Positions 43,324 through 53,013 of a stretch of 64,000 bases of DNA are shown in pieces. The notes under the pieces are model-generated. The model was given only the letters and a program-made list of their open reading frames with translations. It ran no database searches and was not told where the DNA came from. This stretch comes from Pseudolactococcus laudensis (lineage in GTDB: Bacteria; Bacillota; Bacilli; Lactobacillales; Streptococcaceae), in contig NZ_JACBNY010000009.1 in assembly GCF_013449735.1 (NCBI RefSeq), positions 1-64,000 on the forward strand, read 5' to 3'. Each line of letters begins with the position of its first letter. Position 1 is the stretch's first letter. Both the position numbers and the translations under genes were made by a program.

Positions 43324-44917
43324 ATGATAAATCAAAATAGTTTAGGCAATAATTTGACAAAAAAAATCAGTAGTGTATTAGTCACTCTAATATTACTTTT
43401 TGGAAATCTGCCTGGGTTTTCAAATTTGACACCAAAAGTTGAGGCGATGCAAATTTTTATCAAACTTCAAATTGGTCCAAATTTAATTTTCGATGCTGAA
43501 CCAACCGATAGTATTGAAGATGTTAAAGCTAAAATTCAGGTTGAGACAGGCATTTCGCCTGATCATCAAAAACTATATTTTAATAACAAAGAATTAGAAG
43601 ATGGCAATACACTGCAAGATTATAGTATCCAAAAAGATAGTATTATTCAATTGTTTGGCCAAAAAATGACTGTTGTGGATTCGCAAAGTGACGCACTGAT
43701 TTACGGAGTAGCAAAAAAAGTCACATATAATATGACAACAGAAGGTATCAATGTAGGGTCTCATGATGTGACGCTTGATAATGCACCCAAGGATGTTACA
43801 GCGTCAGCTTTAATAGCAGCAGGTGGTACTGGGGAATTAACTATTACAAGTACAGAGAAGACGCTACCTGGCACCTACGCCAATATCACTGCCACGATTG
43901 ACGGAGTGACTTCGACGCCATTTACATTGACTATTAGCCAAGCAACTTTATCAGCTATACTCACGCCAACCAACAAAATTTACGATGGGCATACGACAGC
44001 TACAATTGCTGACATTAAGTATAGCGGTATCATGGGTAATGATAGCGTTGAAATAACTGGTGGCACATTAGCTTTTAGTGATGGTAATGCAGCTGATGGA
44101 AAAACAGTTTATATTGACCAGCCTTACAGCTTGTCTGGTGATGCTGCTTTATATTATAAACTTGGGACTCTTACGGTAAAGCCAGCAAATATCAGTAAAG
44201 CTAATCAAGCAAGTCTTGTATTAACTGGACTCGAAAAAAACTATACACTAGGTGATGCACCAATTACGCTTGGTGTGACGGGTACTATGATTAATAGCGC
44301 CGTTACTTATACCTCTAGCAATCCCAAGGTTGCCACTATTAATGGAAATATCTTAACAATCGTTGGTGTAGGAAGTTTTACAGTCACTGCTGAAAAGGTG
44401 GGGGGATACTAATTATCATGCTGCTACAGTGACAAGTAGCACAATAACGGTTAAACCTCAAAGTTATGCTGTACTGTCGCATTTTGGGACTTGGACAGGT
44501 ATAGGCACAAGAACAGCACGCGTGGATGCTGAGCATACCAAATTCGTGAAACTTATGTATGGTGATACAGAAATTGATGCATCTAACTATACCATTACCA
44601 AGGGAAGTACCGTTATAACGCTAAATGAATCACATTTAAAAAACTATGCCAAAGGGACGCACTGGTTTGTAGCAGAGTTTACTGATGGTAGCAGTGAGCC
44701 TATTCGCCTAGATGTCGCATCAGATAGTAAGACAAGTTCTGAGAACCTGCCAAAAACTAACCAAACTCAAACTAAAGCATCTGAAAACAAAAAGACATTA
44801 CCGAATACAGGTGATACCGACAAGCCGAGTAGTCTCATAATCTCGTTTTCAGGAATCCTACTAATTTCAGTATTCTTCTATATTTTAAAGCAACGCAAAA
44901 ATAATGAAGTAAATTAG
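43324..44917 (+). pseudogene. LPXTG surface protein with N-terminal ubiquitin-like domain, frameshifted at a G tract
   Basis: Two frames (43324-44412 and the frame of 44429-44917) form one protein of about 530 residues. Residues 1-41 are a signal peptide ending KVEA. Residues 42-114 are a close ubiquitin homologue: MQIFIK, SIEDVKAKIQ, PDHQKL, KELEDGNTLQDYSIQK. By hand alignment about 38 of 69 positions equal human ubiquitin. Equivalents of Lys6, 27, 29, 48 and 63 are kept, Ile44 is Tyr, and there is no C-terminal Gly-Gly. Then come beta domains (a YDG-like NKIYDGHTTATIADI; a BIG-2-like TYTSSNPKVATINGN), a Thr/Lys-rich linker and a sortase signal LPNTG with membrane helix and basic tail. The frame breaks at six G (44400-44405); five G restores one frame. 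The product would be wall-anchored; without the shift correction it would be secreted and unanchored. Confidence 0.85.
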
Positions 44918-44954
44918 ATAGTAAAAAGTTTGACCAGAAGTGGATAAGCACCAA

Positions 44955-44997
44955 AAAACCATGCAGGTTTTTAATATACACCCTGCATGGTTTTTTT
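44955..44997. terminator. Bidirectional terminator between surface gene and iron importer
   Basis: Stem AAAACCATGCAGG / CCTGCATGGTTTT with T tracts on both strands, between convergent genes. Confidence 0.85.
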
Positions 44998-45018
44998 ATA
45001 CTTTGAATTAGTTGATGC

Positions 45019-45969
45019 TTATTTCAAAGCTTGTGACACTTCATCAAGCATAAGTTGTGTTGATTCTAGTCCCCCACCACTTAAATACCAAACGGATGCA
45101 TTCAGTTCAATGACTTTACCGTTTTTACTTGCTGTTGTTTGTTTGACTAATTCATTATGTTTCAGACTAGATTCTGTCTTGTCGCCGCCGACAGCTTTAG
45201 TACGGTCAATAAAGAAAATGATATCTGGATTTTTTTCTAGAACATATTCGTAAGAAACGCTTTGACCGTGTGTTGAGGCTTTGATTTGGTCATCAGCACT
45301 CTTGAAACCGAAAGTATCATTGATAATGGCATAACGTGAGCCGTTACCAAAAGTAGAGACTTGACCTTCGTTTGTCATTAATGTCAAAGATTTTAGGCCT
45401 GAACTTTCAGCTTTCTTTTTAAGCGCATCAATGTTTGTTGATAAAGTTTTGATTTGTTTTTTCGCCTCAGTTTCTTTACCATAGATGCTTGCAATTGTTA
45501 GAATGTGTGATTGTGTTGAATCCCAAACTTTAGAATTATCAAGTGATAAATCTAAAACAGGTGCAATTTTTTCAAGATCTGCTTTAAAACTTTGTTGACG
45601 TGCTGAAATAATGATTAATTGCGGTTTCAAAGCATTGATTTTTTCTAAATCCGGTTCTTTCAGACCACCAACACTCTCAACAGATTTAAATGCCTTCAAG
45701 TAATCAGGCAAATTTTTCTTTGCGACACCGACGACTGATTTACTTTCACCAAGCGCTTGAATTGTATCAAGTGAGCCATTATCGAAAACAACGACTTTAC
45801 TTGGGTTTTTAGGAACTTTAACTTTGCTACCGTCTGCACCAACAACTTCGATAGTATCAGTTTTGGCCTTTTGAGTTGAATCAGTATCTTTTTTAGCGCC
45901 ACAAGCAACGAGAACCATTGCAAGTAGTAAAACACCAATGAAAGCCGTGAATAGTTTGTTAAGTTTCAT
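45019..45969 (-). CDS. Iron-siderophore-binding lipoprotein (YclQ/FatB-like)
   Basis: A 316-residue substrate-binding protein of class III. The lipobox LVAC places the lipid-modified Cys at residue 23. Then come the TROSS-type lobes: KVVVFDNGSLDTIQALGES and VGGLKEPDLEKINALKPQLII. It resembles Bacillus YclQ (petrobactin) and FatB/CeuE (catechol siderophores). It is the last gene of a four-gene minus-strand operon, 42 bp after the ATPase. The precise ligand is unknown. Confidence 0.88.
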   Translation of the reverse strand: MKLNKLFTAFIGVLLLAMVLVACGAKKDTDSTQKAKTDTIEVVGADGSKVKVPKNPSKVVVFDNGSLDTIQALGESKSVVGVAKKNLPDYLKAFKSVESVGGLKEPDLEKINALKPQLIIISARQQSFKADLEKIAPVLDLSLDNSKVWDSTQSHILTIASIYGKETEAKKQIKTLSTNIDALKKKAESSGLKSLTLMTNEGQVSTFGNGSRYAIINDTFGFKSADDQIKASTHGQSVSYEYVLEKNPDIIFFIDRTKAVGGDKTESSLKHNELVKQTTASKNGKVIELNASVWYLSGGGLESTQLMLDEVSQALK

Positions 45970-46011
45970 ATTATGTTTTTTTCTTATTTTTATTATTATA
46001 GTTAGTATACT

Positions 46012-46764
46012 CTAAAAATAGAGACAGAATTTTTTTCCGTCAATTTCTTCGATGCGAATCGTCATGTCATACAGCGCATTTAAGACAGGCTCATTAATAA
46101 TTTTGGCTGTCTCATCATGGGCAAAAATGGTACCAGACTTCATGGCAACGATGTCATCAGCAAAACTCGAAGCAAAATTTATATCATGCAAAACGATAAC
46201 GACAGTCTTGCCGTAATCTCGAACCAAACTTTGCAAGAGTTGCATCATCTGCAAGGCAAAATTCATATCCAGATTATTTAAAGGTTCATCAAGTAAAATA
46301 TAGTCAGTATCCTGCGCTAAGATCATGGCGATATAAGCGCGCTGGAGTTGACCGCCAGATAAATTTTGGATATTTTCATCAGCTAAATCTTGCATACCAA
46401 GCTGCTCAATTGAGGTTTGAATTTTAACTTTGTCAGTTTGTGTTAACTGACCTTTAGAATATGGGAATCGACCAAAAGCGATGAGTTCTCGCACTGAAAT
46501 TTGCATATTGAGATGATTCATCTGCTTTAAAATAGCTAATTTCTGTGCAAGCTCACGTGATTTGAAAGATTTGAGTTCCTGACCTTCCAAATAAATATGA
46601 CCAGATTCAGCATCAATAAGTCGGCTCATACAGGCGAATAGTGTTGATTTACCAGCGCCATTTGGACCGATAAAGGCAGTTAATTTACCCTTTTGAATGG
46701 TCAAATCTATCTCTTTTAAAATTGGCTTTTTGCCAAACGATTTCGATAAGCTTTCTATTTCCAT
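46012..46764 (-). CDS. Iron-siderophore ABC transporter ATPase (YclP-like)
   Basis: A 250-residue FecE-type ATPase. Walker A GPNGAGKST, signature LSGGQLQRAYIA, Walker B DYILLDEPLNNLD and the switch His in VIVLHDINFAS. It overlaps the upstream permease gene by 10 bp. Confidence 0.92.
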   Translation of the reverse strand: MEIESLSKSFGKKPILKEIDLTIQKGKLTAFIGPNGAGKSTLFACMSRLIDAESGHIYLEGQELKSFKSRELAQKLAILKQMNHLNMQISVRELIAFGRFPYSKGQLTQTDKVKIQTSIEQLGMQDLADENIQNLSGGQLQRAYIAMILAQDTDYILLDEPLNNLDMNFALQMMQLLQSLVRDYGKTVVIVLHDINFASSFADDIVAMKSGTIFAHDETAKIINEPVLNALYDMTIRIEEIDGKKFCLYF

Positions 46765-47717
46765 CTTTTGTTACCATTTCTTTCGTATAAAATTTGTCCG
46801 ATAAAGTAGCAGCCACCTGTGAATTCGATGATGACGTTTAAGGTTGTGTTAAAGCTAAAGATATGCTCAACCAGAAATTCACCTAAAATCAGCAGAAGGA
46901 TGGCTATCAGACTGCCAGCAAGAAATAGTGACTTATGACGATAAGTTTTCATGAGCTGGTAGGCAATATTGGCGACGATGAAGCCGAGGAAACTTGTCGG
47001 ACCAACGAGAGCTGTCGAAATACCGACGAGAGCTGTAATGGCAAACAAGGTCATGAGTTGTAGGCGTTTTAAGTCAATGCCAAGGTTAATAGCATGGTCG
47101 TTACCTAGATGTAGCACATCAAGTTGGGGTGCTAATCGCCATAAAAATAAGCAAATTAAGGCAATTAAGATGGCTGCTATCGTTAAATGATCAGGTTTGA
47201 CATTGCTAAAGCTAGCAAATAGCTTGCCCTGTAAATGGTCATATTCGTTAGGGTCTAGGATGACTTGCATGAAACTGCTGACATTGTTAAAAAAAGTCCC
47301 TAAAATCATGCCAATCATCAAAAATAAAAAGAGGTTTTGCTTAAATTTCTTTAGCAAGGTAAAAGAGAGGTAAGTGCTGAGTGACATCATGAGTGCGATA
47401 GTCAGTAGGAAGTCCCAAATACTTGTCGCTCTTGAGAGGCTTTGACTACCAAAGACAAAGATAGATAGGGTTTGAATCAAGACATAAAATGAATCAATAC
47501 CGAGTATATTCGGTGTCAGTAGTTTATTTTGGCTCAGAGTTTGGAAGCTAATCGTTGAAAAACTGCAAGCAATTCCGACTAAAATAAAAGCTACCATTTT
47601 TTTGCCTCGCAAAGCGATGGTAAAGTCAAGATTTCCGTAGGTTTGATAGGTCATGAAAAGGGCACAAGCCGCAAGTGCTGCAAGACCTAATGTGATATGT
47701 GTAAGTTTGCGTGTCAT
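46755..47717 (-). CDS. Iron-siderophore ABC transporter permease (YclO-like)
   Basis: A 320-residue FecCD-family permease with about nine or ten membrane helices. Characteristic GIACSFSTISFQTLSQNKLLTPN-type segment (here split by context) and GPTSFLGFIVANIAYQL near the coupling region. It starts right after the stop of the other permease and forms the heterodimeric channel with it. Confidence 0.9.
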   Translation of the reverse strand: MTRKLTHITLGLAALAACALFMTYQTYGNLDFTIALRGKKMVAFILVGIACSFSTISFQTLSQNKLLTPNILGIDSFYVLIQTLSIFVFGSQSLSRATSIWDFLLTIALMMSLSTYLSFTLLKKFKQNLFLFLMIGMILGTFFNNVSSFMQVILDPNEYDHLQGKLFASFSNVKPDHLTIAAILIALICLFLWRLAPQLDVLHLGNDHAINLGIDLKRLQLMTLFAITALVGISTALVGPTSFLGFIVANIAYQLMKTYRHKSLFLAGSLIAILLLILGEFLVEHIFSFNTTLNVIIEFTGGCYFIGQILYERNGNKRWK

Positions 47718-48674
47718 TTAGCTATACCTACGACTTTCTTTAAGGAGAAGGCCGATAAAACAGATACTGCCTAAAACGCCGACTACCAAACTGACTGAAA
47801 TTTCATAAGGGGCGATGACAATTCGACCAATCATGTCGCAGATTAAGAGGAAACTTGCCCCAAAATAGGCAGTGAGTGGGAGATTGTTTTTCATTTGATC
47901 CCCAAATTTGAGGCTCACCAGATTAGGAACGATAATCCCTAAAAAGGGGATATTTCCGACACTGACGAGGACGATACTTGAGGAAAGGGCAATGATGCCA
48001 ATGCCAAATAAGCGCATTTTTTGGTAGGAAATGCCTAGATTTGTTGCCATTTCTTGACCTGCTGCCATGATAGTGAATTGGTAGGCAAAGAGGTAGATGA
48101 CGATAAATAAGGGAATTGACAAGTAAAGCAATTCATAGTTGCCGCGCATTACGACAGAAAAATTGCCTTGTAACCAAGATGCCATATTTTGTAGCAGTTG
48201 ATGCTGATAGGCAAAGAAAGTGGCGATACTGCCAACGATATTTCCAAACATAATCCCAACTAAGGGGATTAAAATCGTATTTTTGCTAGGTAAGTAGCGT
48301 GATATTAGTAAAAATAGGCAAGTTCCCAAAAAAGCAAAGCCGAAAGCGACTGTGGTACGCATTAAAAGTGGTGCATTTGGTAGAAAGATCATGACAAAAA
48401 CGATGCCTAGCTTGGCGCTATCCATTGTGCCAGCTGTGTTTGGGGATACAAATTTATTTTGCATCAGATTTTGCATCACAAGACCTGAAACACTGACACT
48501 TGCACCAGCAATCACTAAACTCAATGTACGTGGTAGTCTTGACGACAATAGAACAAGATTTTGACGACTTGTCCAAGTTCCCAATTCGAAAATAGGGAGG
48601 TCAACGAGACCGATAAAAATCGACGAGACGATGAGGATGACAAAGAAGATGATACCAGCTAGTTTTTTAGTCAC
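47718..48674 (-). CDS. Iron-siderophore ABC transporter permease (YclN-like)
   Basis: A 318-residue FecCD-family permease and first gene of the operon. I place the start at GTG 48674, which has AAGGA eight bases before it and gives the family N-terminus (KKLAGIIFFVILIVSSIFIG); the longer frame to 48758 adds 28 residues and overlaps the operator. Motifs: RLPRTLSLVIAGASVSVSGL and GNIPFLGIIVPNLVSL. Confidence 0.88.
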   Translation of the reverse strand: MTKKLAGIIFFVILIVSSIFIGLVDLPIFELGTWTSRQNLVLLSSRLPRTLSLVIAGASVSVSGLVMQNLMQNKFVSPNTAGTMDSAKLGIVFVMIFLPNAPLLMRTTVAFGFAFLGTCLFLLISRYLPSKNTILIPLVGIMFGNIVGSIATFFAYQHQLLQNMASWLQGNFSVVMRGNYELLYLSIPLFIVIYLFAYQFTIMAAGQEMATNLGISYQKMRLFGIGIIALSSSIVLVSVGNIPFLGIIVPNLVSLKFGDQMKNNLPLTAYFGASFLLICDMIGRIVIAPYEISVSLVVGVLGSICFIGLLLKESRRYS

Positions 48675-48752
48675 AAGTCTTTTCCTTGCCCTTTCAGTCA
48701 GATATGAATCTATATGATTATCAAAATAGAGGCCTCTAGTTTTGATAGAGAG

Positions 48753-48805
48753 TGTCAAAAACTTTTGACATTTTCTATTAAAGCATAATCTAACTATTTT
48801 GGCAA
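48753..48805 (-). promoter_or_regulatory. Iron-importer promoter with palindromic operator
   Basis: On the minus strand: TTGCCA (48805-48800), 17 bp, TTTAAT (48782-48777) with TG before it. The palindrome TGTCAAAAACTTTTGACA on the plus strand (48753-48770) lies at the predicted start site, so a bound repressor would block transcription. Its arms are the same as the operator before the metal ATPase at 29874. Confidence 0.6.
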
Positions 48806-48875
48806 TAGTCAGAAATTGTTAAGAATGATGAGCAAAACGCTATTTTTTTCGTATAAATTAAAGAGAGGATAAAAA

Positions 48876-49556
48876 ATGTACAATATAAGAGAAGCAGACT
48901 ACCCTATGAGACCGCGTGAACGTTTAGCTACACTCGGAGAGAAGTATTTATCAGACCAAGAATTACTAGCTATTTTACTGAGAACTGGTACGGCAAAATC
49001 ATCAGTTGTCGAGCTATCAGGACAGATACTTCGACACTTTGAAACACTAGAAAATTTTCGTAGATCAAGTATAGAGGAATTGATCCAAATTCCAGGAATA
49101 GGCATGAGTAAAGCCATAGAAATCAGAGCCATGATGGAGCTTGGCAAGCGTATTCAGACGGCTGAGCGAGAGAGACAAGGTCAAGTGAAAGGCGCTCAAC
49201 AATTCGCGATGACCTTGATAGACGAGATGTCAGATTTTGATCAAGAACATCTGGTAGCAGTCTATCTGGATGGTAAAAATAAAATTATTAAAAAAAGAAC
49301 GATTTTTGTGGGGACTGTCAATTCAGCCAGTGCCAATCCGCGTGAAATTTTACATTTTGCAGTCAAAACTTTAGCAGCTGGTATCTTAATTACCCATAAT
49401 CATCCTTCTGGCGATCCTAAACCCTCAGATGCTGATGTTGTGTTTACAGAGCGAATGGAAAATGCCTGTGATAATATCGGAATAACATTGATTGATCATA
49501 TCATCGTGGGCCATAAACGTTATTTTTCGTTTCAAGAAAGTGGCTTGATGTTTTAA
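48876..49556 (+). CDS. radC: RadC-family JAMM/MPN+ protein
   Basis: A 226-residue protein: helix-hairpin-helix (IPGIGMSKAIEIRAMM, near residue 75) and a JAB/MPN+ domain with the metal motif THNHPSGDPKPSDAD. The old DNA-repair role is not supported; in streptococci RadC has been linked to competence and DNA processing. It is transcribed divergently from the iron importer and has its own AAGAGAGG ribosome site. Confidence 0.92.
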   Translation: MYNIREADYPMRPRERLATLGEKYLSDQELLAILLRTGTAKSSVVELSGQILRHFETLENFRRSSIEELIQIPGIGMSKAIEIRAMMELGKRIQTAERERQGQVKGAQQFAMTLIDEMSDFDQEHLVAVYLDGKNKIIKKRTIFVGTVNSASANPREILHFAVKTLAAGILITHNHPSGDPKPSDADVVFTERMENACDNIGITLIDHIIVGHKRYFSFQESGLMF

Positions 49557-49572
49557 AGTAATAAAAGCACGA

Positions 49573-49606
49573 AAAAAAACGCCTCAATGTGAAATGTGAG
49601 ACGTCT
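49573..49606 (-). terminator. Terminator of the rex-glutaminase unit
   Basis: On the minus strand, a stem around GACGTCTCA / TGAGGCGTT (one mismatch) followed by eight T. Confidence 0.7.
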
Positions 49607-49608
49607 TA

Positions 49609-50316
49609 TTAAAGATTAAAAACAGCGTAACGAAAGAAAGCTAAATCTTCGTCGCGTACATTATACATAAAATCAGGATGCCATTGAACACCTAAAAAAC
49701 GAAGATTTGAATCAGTTGATTGGACTGCCTCTACTATATGGTCATCAAGGGACTTAGCAATCACCTCAAGTTGTGGGGCAAGCTGTTTGAGGCTTTGTCG
49801 GTGGAAGGAGTTAACATGCGCCTTGCGGCCATAAATTGAATCAAGTGGCGAATGTTTAGAGATGAGGACATCGTGAGAAGTCTGTGTCATTGCTTTTTCT
49901 TGCCAATGGTTCTGAATTTGCTGATTGAGTGATCCTCCGAGGGCGACATTAACCAATTGCATTCCGCGACAGACACCAACGATTGGCTTATTTTGTTTGA
50001 TAGCCTCGTTAATTAGGGCAATTTCAAAGGCATCACGTTCACGATTATAGTCACTAGACTTAATTGTTTCAACTTCGCCATAAAATTCTGGCGCAACATT
50101 TTGTCCACCAGCTAAGACCAATTTGTCAATCATAGAAGTATAACGCTTGGCATGCATCGGGTCACCAATAGGGATCATAATTGGGAGACCACCCACAAGT
50201 TGAACGGCTTTGATATAACCAGAAGGGTTATAAGAAATAGCCATATGCCCCATATCATCTCCCGCATCTCGCCGCTCATTTGCAGCAACACCGATGATGG
50301 GTTGTAAAGTAGTCAT
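49609..50316 (-). CDS. Class-I glutamine-amidotransferase-like hydrolase (peptidase C26, PuuD-like)
   Basis: A 235-residue protein with the nucleophile in [11 protein letters not shown] and the His in [10 protein letters not shown]. The family includes gamma-glutamyl-gamma-aminobutyrate hydrolase and folate gamma-glutamyl hydrolase-like enzymes; the substrate here is open. It overlaps rex by four bases and is the second gene of that unit, an order also seen in lactococci. Confidence 0.88.
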   Translation of the reverse strand: MTTLQPIIGVAANERRDAGDDMGHMAISYNPSGYIKAVQLVGGLPIMIPIGDPMHAKRYTSMIDKLVLAGGQNVAPEFYGEVETIKSSDYNRERDAFEIALINEAIKQNKPIVGVCRGMQLVNVALGGSLNQQIQNHWQEKAMTQTSHDVLISKHSPLDSIYGRKAHVNSFHRQSLKQLAPQLEVIAKSLDDHIVEAVQSTDSNLRFLGVQWHPDFMYNVRDEDLAFFRYAVFNL

Positions 50317-50978
50317 AGTTTATTTTCAGTTTCTTTTTTATCTTGCATGAAAAATAAGAGTGTTTGAAGTTCACTTGTCAAGTCGACAGACTGAACTGTG
50401 ATATTTTCTGGCACTTGAAGACGTCTCGGTGTGAAGTTGAGAATACCTTTAATCCCAGCTGCAATTAAAAGGTCAGCAACTTCCTGAGCACGATCTGATT
50501 GGACAGAGATGATAGCAGTTTCAATATTAGCATCTGCAAGATTTTTTTGAATATCTGAGATATTGTAAATTGGGATACCGTCATCAGTTTTCGTTCCAAC
50601 GAGCGGGTTGCCCGCGACATCGTAGGCTTGGGTAATCCGCATTTTATTGCGGTCATGAAAACGATAGTTAATCAGTGCGCGACCTAAATTTCCGACACCG
50701 ACAAGGGCAATATTGGTTTCTGCTGAGTCACCTAATAAATTTCCGAAAAAGTCACGAAGAGCAGTCGTATCATAACCATAGCCACGTCTACCAAGTTCAC
50801 CAAACAGTGAAAAATCACGTCTGACGGTAGCAGAATCAACGCCTAATTTTGCGGCGATTGCTTGAGAGTTGGTTCGGTCAACCTTGTCAGCCACAAATTG
50901 TTTAAAAATGCGATAATATTGCGGCAGACGCTTGGCAGTTGCCTTGGGTAAAACTTCATTAAATTTTGTCACGACCAT
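50313..50978 (-). CDS. rex: Redox-sensing transcriptional repressor Rex
   Basis: A 221-residue repressor. Start ATG 50978 follows AAGGAGG; the frame extends 15 codons further without a ribosome site. The N-terminal winged helix ([32 protein letters not shown]) is followed by a Rossmann fold ([14 protein letters not shown]) that senses NADH/NAD+. Rex controls fermentation and respiration genes in low-GC Gram-positives. Confidence 0.95.
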   Translation of the reverse strand: MVVTKFNEVLPKATAKRLPQYYRIFKQFVADKVDRTNSQAIAAKLGVDSATVRRDFSLFGELGRRGYGYDTTALRDFFGNLLGDSAETNIALVGVGNLGRALINYRFHDRNKMRITQAYDVAGNPLVGTKTDDGIPIYNISDIQKNLADANIETAIISVQSDRAQEVADLLIAAGIKGILNFTPRRLQVPENITVQSVDLTSELQTLLFFMQDKKETENKL

Positions 50979-51005
50979 AAAAGTAAAGACCTCCTTCAGT
51001 ATTCT

Positions 51006-51034
51006 TTGTGAATAGATTACCAAAAGTTTGTGAA
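51006..51034 (-). promoter_or_regulatory. Possible Rex half sites before rex
   Basis: TTGTGAA occurs at 51006-51012 and 51028-51034 (plus strand), 22 bp apart; each is a half of the Rex operator TTGTGAANNNNTTCACAA, and the second runs on into a weak match of the other half. This suggests autoregulation but no full palindrome is present. Confidence 0.35.
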
Positions 51035-51096
51035 GTTGTCAAACAAAATAGACTAGAGGATTAGATTAACAGCCTCCTTTGTGGTAAAATAGACCT

Positions 51097-53007
51097 ATGA
51101 TTTTATTACAAGGGAACAATATTTCAAGGACATTTGGTGCAGATGTTCTGTTTGAAAAGATAAATTTTACAATTCAAGATAATTCGCGGGTTTCACTCGT
51201 CGGGCGTAATGGTGCAGGAAAGTCAACGCTACTGAAAATTATTGCAGATGTGGAGACACCAAGCTCTGGTGAGATTTCAAAGACTAAAAATTTGACTATG
51301 TCATACTTAGCTCAAGAGGCTAACTTTTCATCTGAGCGGACGATTTATGATGAAATGCTCAGTGTTTTTGAGGTACAGATTAGTCAAGAAAAGCAATTAC
51401 GTCAGATGGAAGCACAAATGGGAGAGCTTTCTGGTGCTGACCTCTCTAGTTTGATGACGCGCTATGATAGCTTGACTGAAACATTTCGTCAAAATAAAGG
51501 TTTTACCTATGAATCTGACATCAAAAACGTCTTAAATGGTTTCAAGTTTGACGAAACTTTTTGGGCGCAGTCAGTTGCAAGTCTGTCAGGCGGTCAAAAA
51601 ACGCGTTTGGCTTTGGCTAAGATTTTGCTTGAAAACCCAGCTTTTTTGATTCTCGATGAGCCAACCAACCACTTGGATATTGAAACCCTCTTATGGCTTG
51701 AAAATTACTTGAAAAATTATCGTGGTGCAATTCTAATTGTTAGTCATGACCGTTATTTTTTAGATAAAGTGACGACTGAAATACTAGAATTATCACGAGG
51801 TAAACTTGAAAAATATGTTGGTAATTATAGTAAATATATCGAACTTAAAGCTGAAAAACTCGCGACACAAGCTAAACAATATGATAAACAGCAAAAAGAA
51901 ATCGCTAATCTAGAAGATTTTGTTAATCGAAACCTAGCGCGAGCATCGACGACAAAACGTGCGCAATCGAGACGAAAGAAACTCGAGAAGATGGAGAGAT
52001 TGGACCAGCCACTCGCAAATGAAAAATCAGCACATTTCACGTTTTCACCAGCTATTGAATCAGGGAATGTCGTTTTAACTGTTGAAAATGGCGCGGTTGG
52101 CTATGATAAGGAAGTTTTATCAAGTCCGATTAATTTAGACGAGCGCAAATATGATTCAATTGCGATTGTTGGACCAAATGGGATTGGTAAATCGACTTTA
52201 ATCAAATCTATCGTGGGTAAGATTCCCTTGATTGAAGGGACAGTTAAACTAGGCGCTAATGTTGCTATGGGGTATTATGACCAAGAACAGCGTGATTTGA
52301 CGCCTTCTAATACGGTATTAGAAGAACTTTGGAAAGACCATAGTCTTGTGCCAGAGGTTGAGATTCGAAATCGTCTGGGTGCCTTCCTTTTTTCTGGGGA
52401 TGATGTTCAAAAAGCTGTCGGCATGTTATCTGGTGGCGAAAAAGCACGTTTACTCCTAGCTAAGCTATCGATGCAAAATGATAATTTCTTGGTACTTGAT
52501 GAGCCGACCAACCACTTGGATATTGATAGCCGTGAAGTTTTGGAAAATGCGCTTATCGATTTTGATGGCACGTTGTTATTTGTCAGTCATGACCGGTATT
52601 TCATTAACAGAGTTGCTGATAAAGTCCTTGAAATATCTGCCGAAGGCAGCAAACTTTACTTGGGTGATTACGACTATTACTTGGAGAAAAAGGCTGAGGA
52701 GGCTGAAATTGCTGCACTTTTAGCAGCAGAAAGTGATGCTATCTCAGAACAGGCAGCGCCGTCTAGCTATCAAGCCTCAAAAGATGATCAAAAATGGCGT
52801 CGGAAATTGACACGAAAGATTGCGGCTCTGGATGAGCAGTTACAGGCGTTTGATGTGTCAATTACTGAACTGCATGAGCAAATGGTCGAGTCAGCAGAAG
52901 ACTTTGTCAAATTAGGTGAGTTACAAAAAACATTAGATGCGATGATGGCAGAAAAAGAAACTGTTGAAGAATTATGGCTAGAGAAATCTGAAGAACTTGG
53001 AGAATAA
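51097..53007 (+). CDS. ABC-F family ATPase (YdiF-like ribosome-associated factor)
   Basis: A 636-residue protein with two ABC domains and no membrane part. Walker A GRNGAGKST (near residue 36) and GPNGIGKST (near 356); signatures SLSGGQKTRLAL and MLSGGEKARLLL; Walker B LILDEPTNHLD twice. A basic linker between domains and a C-terminal coiled coil (from about residue 560) fit the YdiF/Uup type. Such proteins act at the ribosome; a role in antibiotic protection cannot be told from housekeeping by eye. Confidence 0.92.
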   Translation: MILLQGNNISRTFGADVLFEKINFTIQDNSRVSLVGRNGAGKSTLLKIIADVETPSSGEISKTKNLTMSYLAQEANFSSERTIYDEMLSVFEVQISQEKQLRQMEAQMGELSGADLSSLMTRYDSLTETFRQNKGFTYESDIKNVLNGFKFDETFWAQSVASLSGGQKTRLALAKILLENPAFLILDEPTNHLDIETLLWLENYLKNYRGAILIVSHDRYFLDKVTTEILELSRGKLEKYVGNYSKYIELKAEKLATQAKQYDKQQKEIANLEDFVNRNLARASTTKRAQSRRKKLEKMERLDQPLANEKSAHFTFSPAIESGNVVLTVENGAVGYDKEVLSSPINLDERKYDSIAIVGPNGIGKSTLIKSIVGKIPLIEGTVKLGANVAMGYYDQEQRDLTPSNTVLEELWKDHSLVPEVEIRNRLGAFLFSGDDVQKAVGMLSGGEKARLLLAKLSMQNDNFLVLDEPTNHLDIDSREVLENALIDFDGTLLFVSHDRYFINRVADKVLEISAEGSKLYLGDYDYYLEKKAEEAEIAALLAAESDAISEQAAPSSYQASKDDQKWRRKLTRKIAALDEQLQAFDVSITELHEQMVESAEDFVKLGELQKTLDAMMAEKETVEELWLEKSEELGE

Positions 53008-53013
53008 ATAATC

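Noticed and set aside
44987-45253. Plus-strand frame over the siderophore-binding protein
   Set aside because: It is the antisense shadow of the minus-strand lipoprotein gene and has no ribosome site.
48675-48758. 28-residue N-terminal extension of the first iron permease
   Set aside because: It would overlap the operator and predicted start site; the GTG at 48674 has a ribosome site and fits the family length.
48876-49556. RadC (JAMM/MPN+ fold, as in deubiquitinases) 4 kb from a ubiquitin-like gene
   Set aside because: radC is a common core gene in this group and lies on its own transcript. The ubiquitin-like protein is exported and has no Gly-Gly, so a conjugation/deconjugation pair is not supported; no E1/E2/E3-like gene is in the window.
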